A stretch of 7,465 nucleotides of DNA, from NCBI GenBank assembly GCA_022822245.1, contig JAJECB010000048.1:1-7465 (forward strand), in the 5' to 3' direction. A program made the position numbers and the translations under genes. Each line of letters begins with the position of its first letter. The first letter of the stretch is position 1. The notes under the pieces were generated by a model. That model made no database searches. It was not told the origin of the DNA and saw only the letters and a list, made by a program, of their open reading frames with translations. Positions 1 to 5,270 of this stretch are shown one piece after another. The stretch is from Gammaproteobacteria bacterium (lineage in GTDB: Bacteria > Pseudomonadota > Gammaproteobacteria > HK1).

Positions 1-4
1 GAGC

Positions 5-18
5 CGACCGTGCGGTCG
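5..18. other. short perfect inverted repeat downstream of the CMD gene
   Basis: CGACCG and CGGTCG flank a two-base centre (or a 5-bp stem with a GTGC loop). On the minus strand it lies 12 bases past the stop codon of the CMD-family gene, so it could stop or stabilise that transcript. There is no T-rich tract after it within the few bases available, and the window edge cuts off the context, so termination is only a possibility. Confidence 0.3.
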
Positions 19-30
19 AGGCGCCTTCGC

Positions 31-582
31 TCAGAAGCCCTCGAGGCCGGGGTCGATCCGGACCCCGAGGGTGTTGAGGGCCATCGACACGAGGCGGTAC
101 TGCCCGACCGCGAAGATGAAGTCCATGAGCTGCTCCTCGGACCACGTCGCGGCGAGCGCAGCCCAGGTCTCGTCGCCGATGAACGAGTCCTCGTGGAGCT
201 CGTCCGTCGCGCGGAGGAGCGCGGCCTCGTGGGGGGTCCAGCCCGGGGCGTCCGGTCCCGCCTTGATGCGCTCGAAGTCCGCGTCCTCGAGGCCGCACTG
301 CCGCCCGATGACGACGTGCTGCGCCCACTCGTACTCGGCCCGGCAGAGCCACCCGATCCGCAAGATCGCGATCTCGCGCTCCCGGGGCGGGAGCGAGGAC
401 TTGGTGAGGACGTGGCCGGCGAAGACGTTCCAGCGCTTGAGGAGCTTCGGGTGGCGGACGAGGGTCTTCGTGATGTTGAGGAGGTCGGATTCGGGCGGCG
501 AGGCCTTGATGGCGATCTCGCGCTGCTCGTCCGTCAGCGAATCGGGGTCGAGGGGCGAAACGCGGGGCTCGGAGAGTCGCAT
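31..582 (-). CDS. carboxymuconolactone decarboxylase (CMD/AhpD-fold) family protein, 183 aa
   Basis: This is a helical CMD-fold protein of the group annotated as carboxymuconolactone decarboxylase family. Family members act in aromatic ring-cleavage pathways or as alkylhydroperoxidase-like enzymes; the substrate here cannot be told. The recognisable core is residues 66-98, with RERE near 67-70, then RIGWLC ending at C80, then E83, E85, W86 and H89. The AhpD CxxC redox pair is absent: C80 is followed by R-A-E, so a thiol peroxidase relay is unlikely. I chose ATG at 582 because a GAGGAA element sits 10 bases upstream and a perfect TATAAT lies at 625-630. An ATG at 669 in the same frame would place the start upstream of that promoter and would add 29 residues with no family character. 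It is transcribed divergently from the small coiled-coil genes and appears monocistronic. Confidence 0.88.
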   Translation of the reverse strand: MRLSEPRVSPLDPDSLTDEQREIAIKASPPESDLLNITKTLVRHPKLLKRWNVFAGHVLTKSSLPPREREIAILRIGWLCRAEYEWAQHVVIGRQCGLEDADFERIKAGPDAPGWTPHEAALLRATDELHEDSFIGDETWAALAATWSEEQLMDFIFAVGQYRLVSMALNTLGVRIDPGLEGF

Positions 583-624
583 CGGGGCGTGTTTCCTCGT
601 CGAGGGCAGGAATTCGGCCCGCGG

Positions 625-630
625 ATTATA
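625..630 (-). promoter_or_regulatory. perfect -10 box (TATAAT) for the CMD-family gene
   Basis: Read on the minus strand this is TATAAT, an exact sigma-70 -10 consensus, rare by chance in such GC-rich DNA. Transcription would start near 618, giving a leader of about 36 bases that contains the GAGGAA ribosome site before ATG 582. No good -35 hexamer is present at 16-18 bases spacing, so an activator or upstream AT-rich contact may compensate. An AT-rich stretch at about 676-715 lies further upstream. Confidence 0.5.
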
Positions 631-747
631 GGGATTTGGCTCGAGGCAGATCGGATTTCGCCCCGTCACACCGTCGTCGTTTTTCCGTCAAATTTGAATT
701 TTCTCGATTTTACGGGGTCCAAGGGAAACCTGGATTCATCTGAAGCT

Positions 748-775
748 TTTCATTCGACCGCACGCTCGGATGAAA
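748..775. promoter_or_regulatory. inverted repeat upstream of the first coiled-coil gene
   Basis: TTTCATTCGA (748-757) and TCGGATGAAA (766-775) form a 10-bp inverted repeat with one G-T wobble around an 8-base centre. It ends 21 bases before ATG 797 and lies in the divergent region between the CMD gene and the small-gene pair. It could be an operator for a dimeric regulator or an RNA hairpin in the leader. The sequence alone does not decide between these. Confidence 0.35.
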
Positions 776-796
776 CCAGGGTGGTACGATGCATCC

Positions 797-1054
797 ATGG
801 ACACCGGGATCGTCACCGTCCTCATCAGCACCGCCATCAGCACCGCCACAGTGGGCGTCGCGCTTGCCGCCTTGATGGTGCGGCTGATTCGCGGACTCGC
901 GCGGAGCCTCGAGAAGCAGATCGACACGCTGCGCGACGATGTCCGCGAGCTCCGGCAGGAACAGGCCGGCCTCCGTGATCGGGTCTCCCGGATCGAAGGG
1001 CTCCTCGAAGGGCTGCGGGAGGCCATCGCCGGGCGCCACGCCGCCGCGGACTGA
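797..1054 (+). CDS. small membrane-anchored coiled-coil protein, copy 1, 85 aa
   Basis: I do not recognise a named family. Residues about 5-31 form one hydrophobic helix (VTVLISTA to MVRLI) followed by positive residues, so the C-terminus is probably cytoplasmic. Residues 31-77 are a continuous coiled coil: L34, L38, I42, L45, V49, L52, Q56, L59, V63, I66, L70, L73 and I77 follow alternating 4-3 spacing without a break, Q56 being the only polar core residue. The protein probably oligomerises at the membrane. The closing segment, LEGLLEGLREAIAGR-like, is highly charged. I chose ATG 797 because it matches the start of the adjacent paralogue (MDTG versus MDAG); an in-frame ATG at 770 would add nine residues and falls inside an inverted repeat. 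The ribosome site is weak (AGGGTGG, about 12 bases upstream). A second copy follows after 14 bases. Confidence 0.75.
   Translation: MDTGIVTVLISTAISTATVGVALAALMVRLIRGLARSLEKQIDTLRDDVRELRQEQAGLRDRVSRIEGLLEGLREAIAGRHAAAD
824..847 (+). repeat. perfect 12-bp tandem repeat inside copy 1
   Basis: ATCAGCACCGCC occurs twice in a row (824-835, 836-847), encoding I-S-T-A twice within the membrane helix. The second gene has only one unit at the matching place (encoding V-S-T-A). This is the pattern expected of replication slippage gaining or losing one unit; the change shifts the helix length by about one turn. Confidence 0.85.
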
Positions 1055-1068
1055 AGCGAGACGTTCGC

Positions 1069-1335
1069 ATGGACGCCGGGATCGTCACAATCCTCGTCAG
1101 CACCGCCACGGTCGGTGTCGCGCTTGCCGCCTTGATGGTGCGGCTGATTCGCGGACTCGCGCGGAGCCTCGAGAAGCAGATCGACACGCTGCGCGAAGAT
1201 GTCCGCGAGTTGCGCCAGGGACAGGCCGTTCTGCGCGACCGGGTATCCGACCTCAGCGATCGGGTCTCCCGGATCGAAGGGCTCCTCGAAGGGTTGCGGG
1301 AGGCCATCGCCGGGCGCCACGCCGCCGCCGACTGA
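1069..1335 (+). CDS. small membrane-anchored coiled-coil protein, copy 2, 88 aa
   Basis: This is a paralogue of the gene just upstream, with the same layout: a membrane helix at about residues 5-27, a basic boundary, then a coiled coil at about 27-80 and the same A-G-R-H-A-A-A-D ending. Compared with copy 1 it lacks one four-residue I-S-T-A unit in the helix and has seven extra residues near 58-64. The core positions L34, I38, L41, V45, L48, Q52, L55, V59, L62, V66, I69, L73, L76 and I80 keep unbroken 4-3 spacing, so exactly one heptad was added (DRVSDLS followed by DRVSRI). It starts 14 bases after the stop of copy 1, with a weak GCGAG-type ribosome site, and is probably co-transcribed with it; the two products could form mixed oligomers. 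Function unknown. Confidence 0.75.
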   Translation: MDAGIVTILVSTATVGVALAALMVRLIRGLARSLEKQIDTLREDVRELRQGQAVLRDRVSDLSDRVSRIEGLLEGLREAIAGRHAAAD

Positions 1336-1340
1336 TCGCG

Positions 1341-1369
1341 CCGTCCCCGGCCGCCCCTCCCCGGGACGG
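1341..1369. terminator. hairpin between convergent genes
   Basis: CCGTCCC (1341-1347) pairs with GGGACGG (1363-1369), with two further G-C pairs possible inside after one mismatch. It fills the 36-base gap between the stop of the second coiled-coil gene and the stop of the convergent SDR, the expected place for a bidirectional terminator. Neither side has a clear T tract, so it may act as a stem without a classical intrinsic terminator tail. Confidence 0.45.
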
Positions 1370-1371
1370 AG

Positions 1372-2148
1372 TCAGCTCATGACCTCGCCGCCGTCGATGT
1401 TGAGGGTCTGCCCGTTCATGTGGTCGGAGGCGGCCGAGGCGAGGAAGCCGGCGACGGCGGCGATGTCGCGCGCGGTCGCGGCCCGGCCAGTCGGCACGCT
1501 GCGTATCCGCCGGCGCTTCGGCTCACCGATCTCCAACCCCCGCTGCTTCGCGGTCTGCTCGTCGATGAGCGTCCACATGTCCGTGTCGACCATGCCGGGG
1601 GCAAGGGCGTTCACGGTGACGCCGGTCTTGGCGAGCGACGCGGCCATCGACCGGGTGAGGGACATGACGGCCGCCTTGCTCGCGGCATAGGCGGCGCTGT
1701 ACGGGATCCCGAGACGGGCCGCGATGGAAGCGGTGTTCACGATCTTGCCGCGGCCCCGCTCCACCATGTGGCGCGCGACCACCTGGCCGCAGAGGAACAC
1801 GCCCTTCGCATTGACGGCCATGATGCGGTCGAAGTCCTCGTCCTCGATGTCGAAGAAATCATGCACCTTGATGATGCCGGCGTTGTTGAACAGGATGTCG
1901 ACCGCGCCCAGTTCCCGCACGGTGGTCTCGACCATCCCCTCGACGGCGGCTCGATCGGTGACGTCGACGGCGAGGCCGAGCGCGCGCCGGCCGAGAGCCT
2001 CCACCGCCCGCACCGCTTCGGCAAGCTCCGGTTCACGCACGTCGGCGAGCGCGACGTCCGCCCCGTCCTCGGCCACGCGCTCCGCGATGGCCCGTCCGAT
2101 CCCGCGCGCGCCGCCCGTGACGAGCGCTACCTGTCCGTCGAGACTCAT
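1372..2148 (-). CDS. SDR-family NAD-dependent dehydrogenase, acetoin/polyol-dehydrogenase-like, 258 aa
   Basis: This is a classical short-chain dehydrogenase that oxidises an alcohol or reduces a ketone with NAD(H) in the cytoplasm. Motifs in order: TGGARGIG at 11-18 (dinucleotide loop), D36 ending beta-2 (favours NAD over NADP), NNAG at 88-91, N113 in VNAKG, S141, Y154 and K158 of the YxxxK pair, and APGMVDTDMW at 183-192. The last motif and the SDHMNGQTLNIDGG ending resemble diacetyl/acetoin reductases and sorbitol-type dehydrogenases; the exact substrate is not determined. I chose ATG 2148, preceded by AGGGGAA at good spacing; an ATG at 2463 in frame would add 105 residues running antisense through pcm and is not credible. 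The gene stands alone on its strand, divergent from pcm. The insertion GLEIGEPKRRR (205-215) is unusually basic. Confidence 0.93.
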   Translation of the reverse strand: MSLDGQVALVTGGARGIGRAIAERVAEDGADVALADVREPELAEAVRAVEALGRRALGLAVDVTDRAAVEGMVETTVRELGAVDILFNNAGIIKVHDFFDIEDEDFDRIMAVNAKGVFLCGQVVARHMVERGRGKIVNTASIAARLGIPYSAAYAASKAAVMSLTRSMAASLAKTGVTVNALAPGMVDTDMWTLIDEQTAKQRGLEIGEPKRRRIRSVPTGRAATARDIAAVAGFLASAASDHMNGQTLNIDGGEVMS

Positions 2149-2302
2149 TGAGCTTCCCCTCGATTCGTTCTTCGTTGCCGGCGGTCCGGCGGCCGCCGCC
2201 GCACCGCACCCGCTTTCCCCCGGCGCGCCCCGCGGCGGCCGACTCGCCTTGCCCTGCCCCCGCGGATTGCGAGCCCGCTCGACGCGTGTCGGGGGCACCG
2301 GC

Positions 2303-2330
2303 TTTCCAATGGCGGCCGGGCGGCTACACT
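2303..2330 (+). promoter_or_regulatory. candidate sigma-70-type promoter for pcm
   Basis: TTTCCA (2303-2308) and TACACT (2325-2330) each match four of six positions of the -35 and -10 consensus, with a 16-base spacer. Transcription would begin near 2337, leaving about 29 bases before ATG 2366. An in-frame ATG at 2309 would lie inside this element, which supports the later start. I see no comparable promoter for the divergent SDR. Confidence 0.35.
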
Positions 2331-2365
2331 TTGCCACAGGTCTGCGGGCGAAAGAGACGGCAGAG

Positions 2366-3037
2366 ATGGCCGAGGACGACGACCGAAGCGCCGAGCGAGC
2401 CGAGATGGTGGAGCGGATCATGCTGCACGGCCAGGTCGCGGCCGGGGAGCGAGGAGGCATCACCCTTTCGCCGCGGGTGCTTCAGGCCATGGGGACGGTG
2501 CCCCGGCACGAGTTCGTGCCGGCGGACCTGTCGGAGCTTGCCTACGCCGATTCGCCGCTTCCGATCGGCCACGGCAAGACCATCTCGCAGCCCTTCATCG
2601 TGGCCCTGATGGTCGAGCTCCTCGATGTCCGGCCCGAGGACCGGGTGCTCGAGGTCGGCACCGGGCTCGGATACCACGCCGCCGTGCTCGCGTCGCTCGC
2701 GGACACGGTGTACACGGTGGAGCTCATCCCGGAGCTCGCCGAGGCGGCCGCCCGGAGCCTCGTCCGGACCGGGATCGACAACGTCTCCGTGCGGGCGGGG
2801 GACGGAGGCCGCGGCTGGAAGGAGCACGCTCCGTTCGACAAGATCAGTGCGGCGGCCGCGCCCGAGCACGTGCCCCCGGCGCTCCTCGAGCAGCTCCGGC
2901 CGGGTGGCCGCCTCGTGCTCCCCCTCGGGCCGTTCGACGAGCAGACCCTGGTGCTCGTCACCAAGGACGAAGGGGGAGAGACCCGGACGACCCGGATCCT
3001 GCCGGTACGATTCTCCACCCTGACCCTCACCCACTGA
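2366..3037 (+). CDS. pcm: protein-L-isoaspartate O-methyltransferase, 223 aa
   Basis: The enzyme transfers a methyl group from S-adenosylmethionine to L-isoaspartyl residues of damaged proteins, starting their repair, in the cytoplasm. Residues 58-82 hold the family hallmark (YADSPLPIGHG, then KTISQPFIVALM) with the active-site serine at S73. SAM-binding motif I is VLEVGTGLGY at 94-103, acidic E119 ends beta-2, GDG lies at 145-147, the motif II segment FDKISAAAAPEHVP lies at 157-170, and PGGRLVLPLG at 179-188. The length is normal for bacterial members. I chose ATG 2366 because the extra 19 residues from ATG 2309 lack family similarity and overlap a promoter-like element; the ribosome site (GAGACGG) is weak. 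An SDR gene follows on the same strand after 49 bases and may share the transcript. The K159-I-S stretch in motif II is less common than the usual hydrophobic residues but should not disable the fold. Confidence 0.93.
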   Translation: MAEDDDRSAERAEMVERIMLHGQVAAGERGGITLSPRVLQAMGTVPRHEFVPADLSELAYADSPLPIGHGKTISQPFIVALMVELLDVRPEDRVLEVGTGLGYHAAVLASLADTVYTVELIPELAEAAARSLVRTGIDNVSVRAGDGGRGWKEHAPFDKISAAAAPEHVPPALLEQLRPGGRLVLPLGPFDEQTLVLVTKDEGGETRTTRILPVRFSTLTLTH

Positions 3038-3086
3038 CCGCACGAGCGCCACCGGCGCCCTGCACATCACCATGGAGAGCCACGAC

Positions 3087-4004
3087 ATGGGCGAACGGCT
3101 GCTCGAAGGCAAGGTCATCCTGGTCACCGGCGCGGGCCGCGGGATCGGACGAGACATCTCGCTTCTCGCCGCGCGGCATGGCGCCAGGGTGGTCGTGAAC
3201 GATCTCGGGGGAACCGAGAAGGGGGAAGGCGGCGACCGGGTGCCGGCCCTGGAGGTGGTTGCCGAGATCAGCGAGGCGGGTGGCGAGGCGGTGGCCAACT
3301 TCGATTCGGTCGCGGAGTTCGCGGCCGCCGAGAGCATGGTCGCGCAGGCGATCGGCGAGTTCGGGGGTCTCGACGGAGTCGTCAACAACGCGGGGATCCT
3401 GCGTGACGTCATCTTCCACAAGATGAGCGAGGACGACTGGGACGCGGTCATCGGCGTGCACCTCAAGGGCTCGTTCAACGTGGCGCGGGCCGCCGCGGCC
3501 CACTTCCGCGAGCGCGAGGCCGGCGCCTTCGTGCACATGACCTCCACTTCGGGCCTCGTCGGCAACTTCGGGCAGGCGAACTACGCGGCCGCCAAGCTCG
3601 GCATCGTGGGGCTCTCGAAGTCGATCGCCCTCGACATGGCCCGCTTCCACGTCCGCTCGAACTGCGTCTCCCCCTTCGCCTGGAGCCGTCTCATCGGCAC
3701 CATCCCCATCGCGGACGAGGTGCAGGCGGCCCGGGTCGAGAAGCTCAAGAGCATGACCCCCGCGAAGATCGCGCCGGTCGCGGTGTTCCTCCTCTCCGAT
3801 GCCGCGGCCGAGATCACCGGACAGATCTTCGCCGTCCGCAACAACGAGATCTTCCTCATGGGCCAGTCGCGGCCCCTCCGCTCGGTGCAGCGCTCGGACG
3901 GCTGGACGCCGGAGACGGTGGCGGAGCACGCCCACCCCGCCCTCGCCGCGCACTACTTCCCCCTCGACCGGAGCCAGGACGTCTTTCACTGGGACCCGGT
4001 CTGA
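3087..4004 (+). CDS. SDR-family dehydrogenase resembling the hydroxyacyl-CoA dehydrogenase domain of MFE-2, 305 aa
   Basis: The Rossmann-fold dehydrogenase resembles the (3R)-hydroxyacyl-CoA dehydrogenase part of multifunctional enzyme type 2 and related HSD17B4-like bacterial proteins. Motifs (numbered from ATG 3087): TGAGRGIG at 14-21, D39 of VVNDLGG (NAD preference), an insertion after it (residues 42-55, charged) typical of this subgroup, NNAGILRD at 100-107, VHLKG near 124-128, S153, GNFGQANY leading to Y166, and K170. The C-terminal 50 residues beyond the core (GWTPETVAEHAHPAL, ending FHWDPV) also fit this subgroup rather than short classical SDRs. The likely reaction is oxidation of a beta-hydroxyacyl-CoA, possibly in fatty-acid or steroid side-chain breakdown; the substrate is not proven. 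ATG 3087 has GGAGAG seven bases upstream; ATG 3072, five codons earlier, lacks a ribosome site. It probably forms an operon with pcm. Confidence 0.9.
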   Translation: MGERLLEGKVILVTGAGRGIGRDISLLAARHGARVVVNDLGGTEKGEGGDRVPALEVVAEISEAGGEAVANFDSVAEFAAAESMVAQAIGEFGGLDGVVNNAGILRDVIFHKMSEDDWDAVIGVHLKGSFNVARAAAAHFREREAGAFVHMTSTSGLVGNFGQANYAAAKLGIVGLSKSIALDMARFHVRSNCVSPFAWSRLIGTIPIADEVQAARVEKLKSMTPAKIAPVAVFLLSDAAAEITGQIFAVRNNEIFLMGQSRPLRSVQRSDGWTPETVAEHAHPALAAHYFPLDRSQDVFHWDPV

Positions 4005-4038
4005 CCAGCGTGCCCATGACGGGGCGTCCGGGCGCGAG

Positions 4039-4056
4039 CTCGCCCGAAAGGGCGGG
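4039..4056. terminator. GNRA-capped hairpin after the MFE-2-like SDR
   Basis: CGCCC, a GAAA loop and GGGCG form a perfect five-pair stem at 4041-4054, extended by a T-G wobble and one C-G pair. On the plus strand it starts 35 bases past the SDR stop codon and carries a stable GNRA tetraloop. There is no T tract. It probably acts as a transcript end or 3' stabiliser for the plus-strand unit. Confidence 0.4.
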
Positions 4057-4070
4057 AAGGCGCAAGCAAT

Positions 4071-4103
4071 CCGGATCGCCCCGGCTTCGGTCCCGGATCC
4101 GGG
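4071..4103. terminator. second hairpin plus 12-bp palindrome next to the glycosyltransferase stop
   Basis: CCGGATC (4071-4077) pairs with GATCCGG (4096-4102), and the right arm sits in a perfect palindrome CCCGGATCCGGG (4092-4103) that touches the stop codon of the minus-strand glycosyltransferase. An internal CCG/CGG mini-stem is also possible. This could terminate the minus-strand operon; a T tract is again missing. Confidence 0.35.
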
Positions 4104-5270
4104 TCAGCGGCCGGCGAGATCGCGAATCGCGCGGGCGGTAGCCGCGACGCCGGAGGTGTCGACTCCCGCAAGGCCGCCGGGCGGCGGTCTCGCGAGCGCG
4201 CGCGAGACGGCGGCCGCGATCGATTCCGGGCCGAGCTCCTCCTCGCCGACGACCTCGACGAGCCCTCGCTCGGCGAGAAGTTTCGCGCGCAGGGTCTGCT
4301 CGGTCTCGAGCCCGCCCGCGTAGGGCACGACCACCGCCCGAACCTCCGCGGCCAGCACCTCCATCAGGGTGTTGTATCCGCCCTGGGAGATGGAGAGGCG
4401 CGCGCTTCGCAGGAGCCTCGGGAAGTCCGGCCGGAAGCGCTCGACGCCCACCCCGGCCGGCGCGCGGGCGGCGAGCGACCGGAAGACGGGCTCGGGGAGG
4501 TTCGCCCCGGCAAGGAGGCGCCACCCGGCATCCGCGAGCGGGGTCCGGGAACGGGCCGCGAGCGCCGCCTCGAGGAGCTTTCCCCCGACCGCTCCGCCGC
4601 CCGCGGAGACGATCACCTCCCCGCCGCCGTCCCCTTCCATGCGTTCCGGCTCACCAGGCGGGCGTTCCGACCGCGCCACCACGTACCCGGTGTACGCGAC
4701 GCGGTCCGCGATCTCCCGGGCGTGGGGAAAGGTGGCATCGAGGGAGACGAAGCGCGGATCGCCGTGCACGAGCACGAGGTCGTAGTAGCGGCGAGCAAGG
4801 GCCAGCATCTCGCGGGTACGCTCAGGCTTGGGCGACTGGACGAGGATGTCCCGCACCGAGCACGCGATGCGGGGTCGGCCCGTCCGCGCCCGGTCCGCCG
4901 CCGCGCGGTCGAGCAGGGGCAGCAGCTCGAACCGGAGCTGTCGGCGGCCGAAGGGGAAGAGCTCGGTGAGGACGAAGTCGGGACCGGCCTTCCCGTAGAG
5001 GTCGAGAAGCCGGTCGCGCCGGCGAGCCTTCCACGCATCGTCGACCGGCGCCCCGTTCGCGTCGAGGAGCTCGCTGAACCGGCGGTCGGCGACGCGCGCG
5101 GGCGGAAGCTGGACGAGGGTCGCGCGGCCGAAGTCGACCCCCGGGACCGGCTCCCCGCCGGACCCGACGGTGACCTCGAAGCCCTCCGCGGCGAGGCCGC
5201 GGGCGAGGGTCGCGGCGCGGGTGAGGTGGCCGATCCCGAGGAGGTGCTGTACGTGGAAGAGAACGATCAA
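4104..5270 (-). CDS. MurG-like predicted glycosyltransferase (COG4671 type), TTG start, 388 aa
   Basis: This is a GT-B fold enzyme expected to move a sugar from a nucleotide sugar to an unknown acceptor, probably at the inner face of the membrane. The N-terminal half opens with FHVQHLLGIGHLTRA (5-19), containing the glycine-rich GIGH loop, and continues with TELFPFGRRQLRFELLPLL (102-120), hallmarks I recall from the COG4671 group. The C-terminal half has VSAGGGAVGG (221-230), SQGGYNTLMEVL (295-306) and GGLETEQTLRA (319-329), matching the nucleotide-sugar binding region of MurG-like enzymes. No signal peptide is evident. The start is TTG at 5270: TTG overlaps the TGA of nudC (TTGA), homology begins right there, and no ATG is available near it. 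No separate ribosome site is visible, so translation is probably coupled to nudC. Acceptor and pathway are unknown. Confidence 0.88.
   Translation of the reverse strand: MIVLFHVQHLLGIGHLTRAATLARGLAAEGFEVTVGSGGEPVPGVDFGRATLVQLPPARVADRRFSELLDANGAPVDDAWKARRRDRLLDLYGKAGPDFVLTELFPFGRRQLRFELLPLLDRAAADRARTGRPRIACSVRDILVQSPKPERTREMLALARRYYDLVLVHGDPRFVSLDATFPHAREIADRVAYTGYVVARSERPPGEPERMEGDGGGEVIVSAGGGAVGGKLLEAALAARSRTPLADAGWRLLAGANLPEPVFRSLAARAPAGVGVERFRPDFPRLLRSARLSISQGGYNTLMEVLAAEVRAVVVPYAGGLETEQTLRAKLLAERGLVEVVGEEELGPESIAAAVSRALARPPPGGLAGVDTSGVAATARAIRDLAGR

Larger units (their letters stand above)
797..1335 (+). repeat. tandem gene duplication (two units, about 260-272 bp offset)
   Basis: Positions 797-1054 and 1069-1335 are near-identical. 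An 80-bp stretch (857-936 against 1117-1196) matches without a mismatch, and the last 75 or so bases differ only at a few sites. The differences are clustered: a 12-bp length change in the membrane-helix region, a 21-bp length change in the coiled coil, and a group of substitutions around 950-975 / 1210-1235. Both length changes keep the frame. The extent of identity argues for recent duplication or ongoing gene conversion. Confidence 0.85.

Noticed and set aside
785..790. TACGAT as a -10 box giving a leaderless transcript for the first coiled-coil gene
   Set aside because: It matches only four of six positions and has no -35 at suitable distance. A start exactly at ATG 797 would be attractive but is unsupported.
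10..978. Long plus-strand open frame antisense to the CMD gene and running into the coiled-coil gene
   Set aside because: It is Arg/Glu/Gly/Asp-rich with no family features and is explained by high GC content opposite a well-supported gene.
736..1320. Minus-strand open frames opposite the coiled-coil pair
   Set aside because: They look repeated only because the genes on the other strand are duplicated. Composition (Ser/Arg/Pro-rich) is typical of shadow frames.
2179..2198. CGGCGG/CCGCCG stem in the leader of the acetoin-like SDR as a riboswitch or attenuator
   Set aside because: A GC-only short repeat of this sort is expected by chance in this composition, and no further structure or conserved motif is visible.
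2149..2463. A 105-residue N-terminal extension of the acetoin-like SDR
   Set aside because: It would overlap pcm on the opposite strand, has low-complexity composition, and a good ribosome site precedes ATG 2148.
2324..3565. A 413-residue minus-strand frame opposite pcm and the MFE-2-like SDR
   Set aside because: The plus-strand frames carry clear family motifs; this frame has none.
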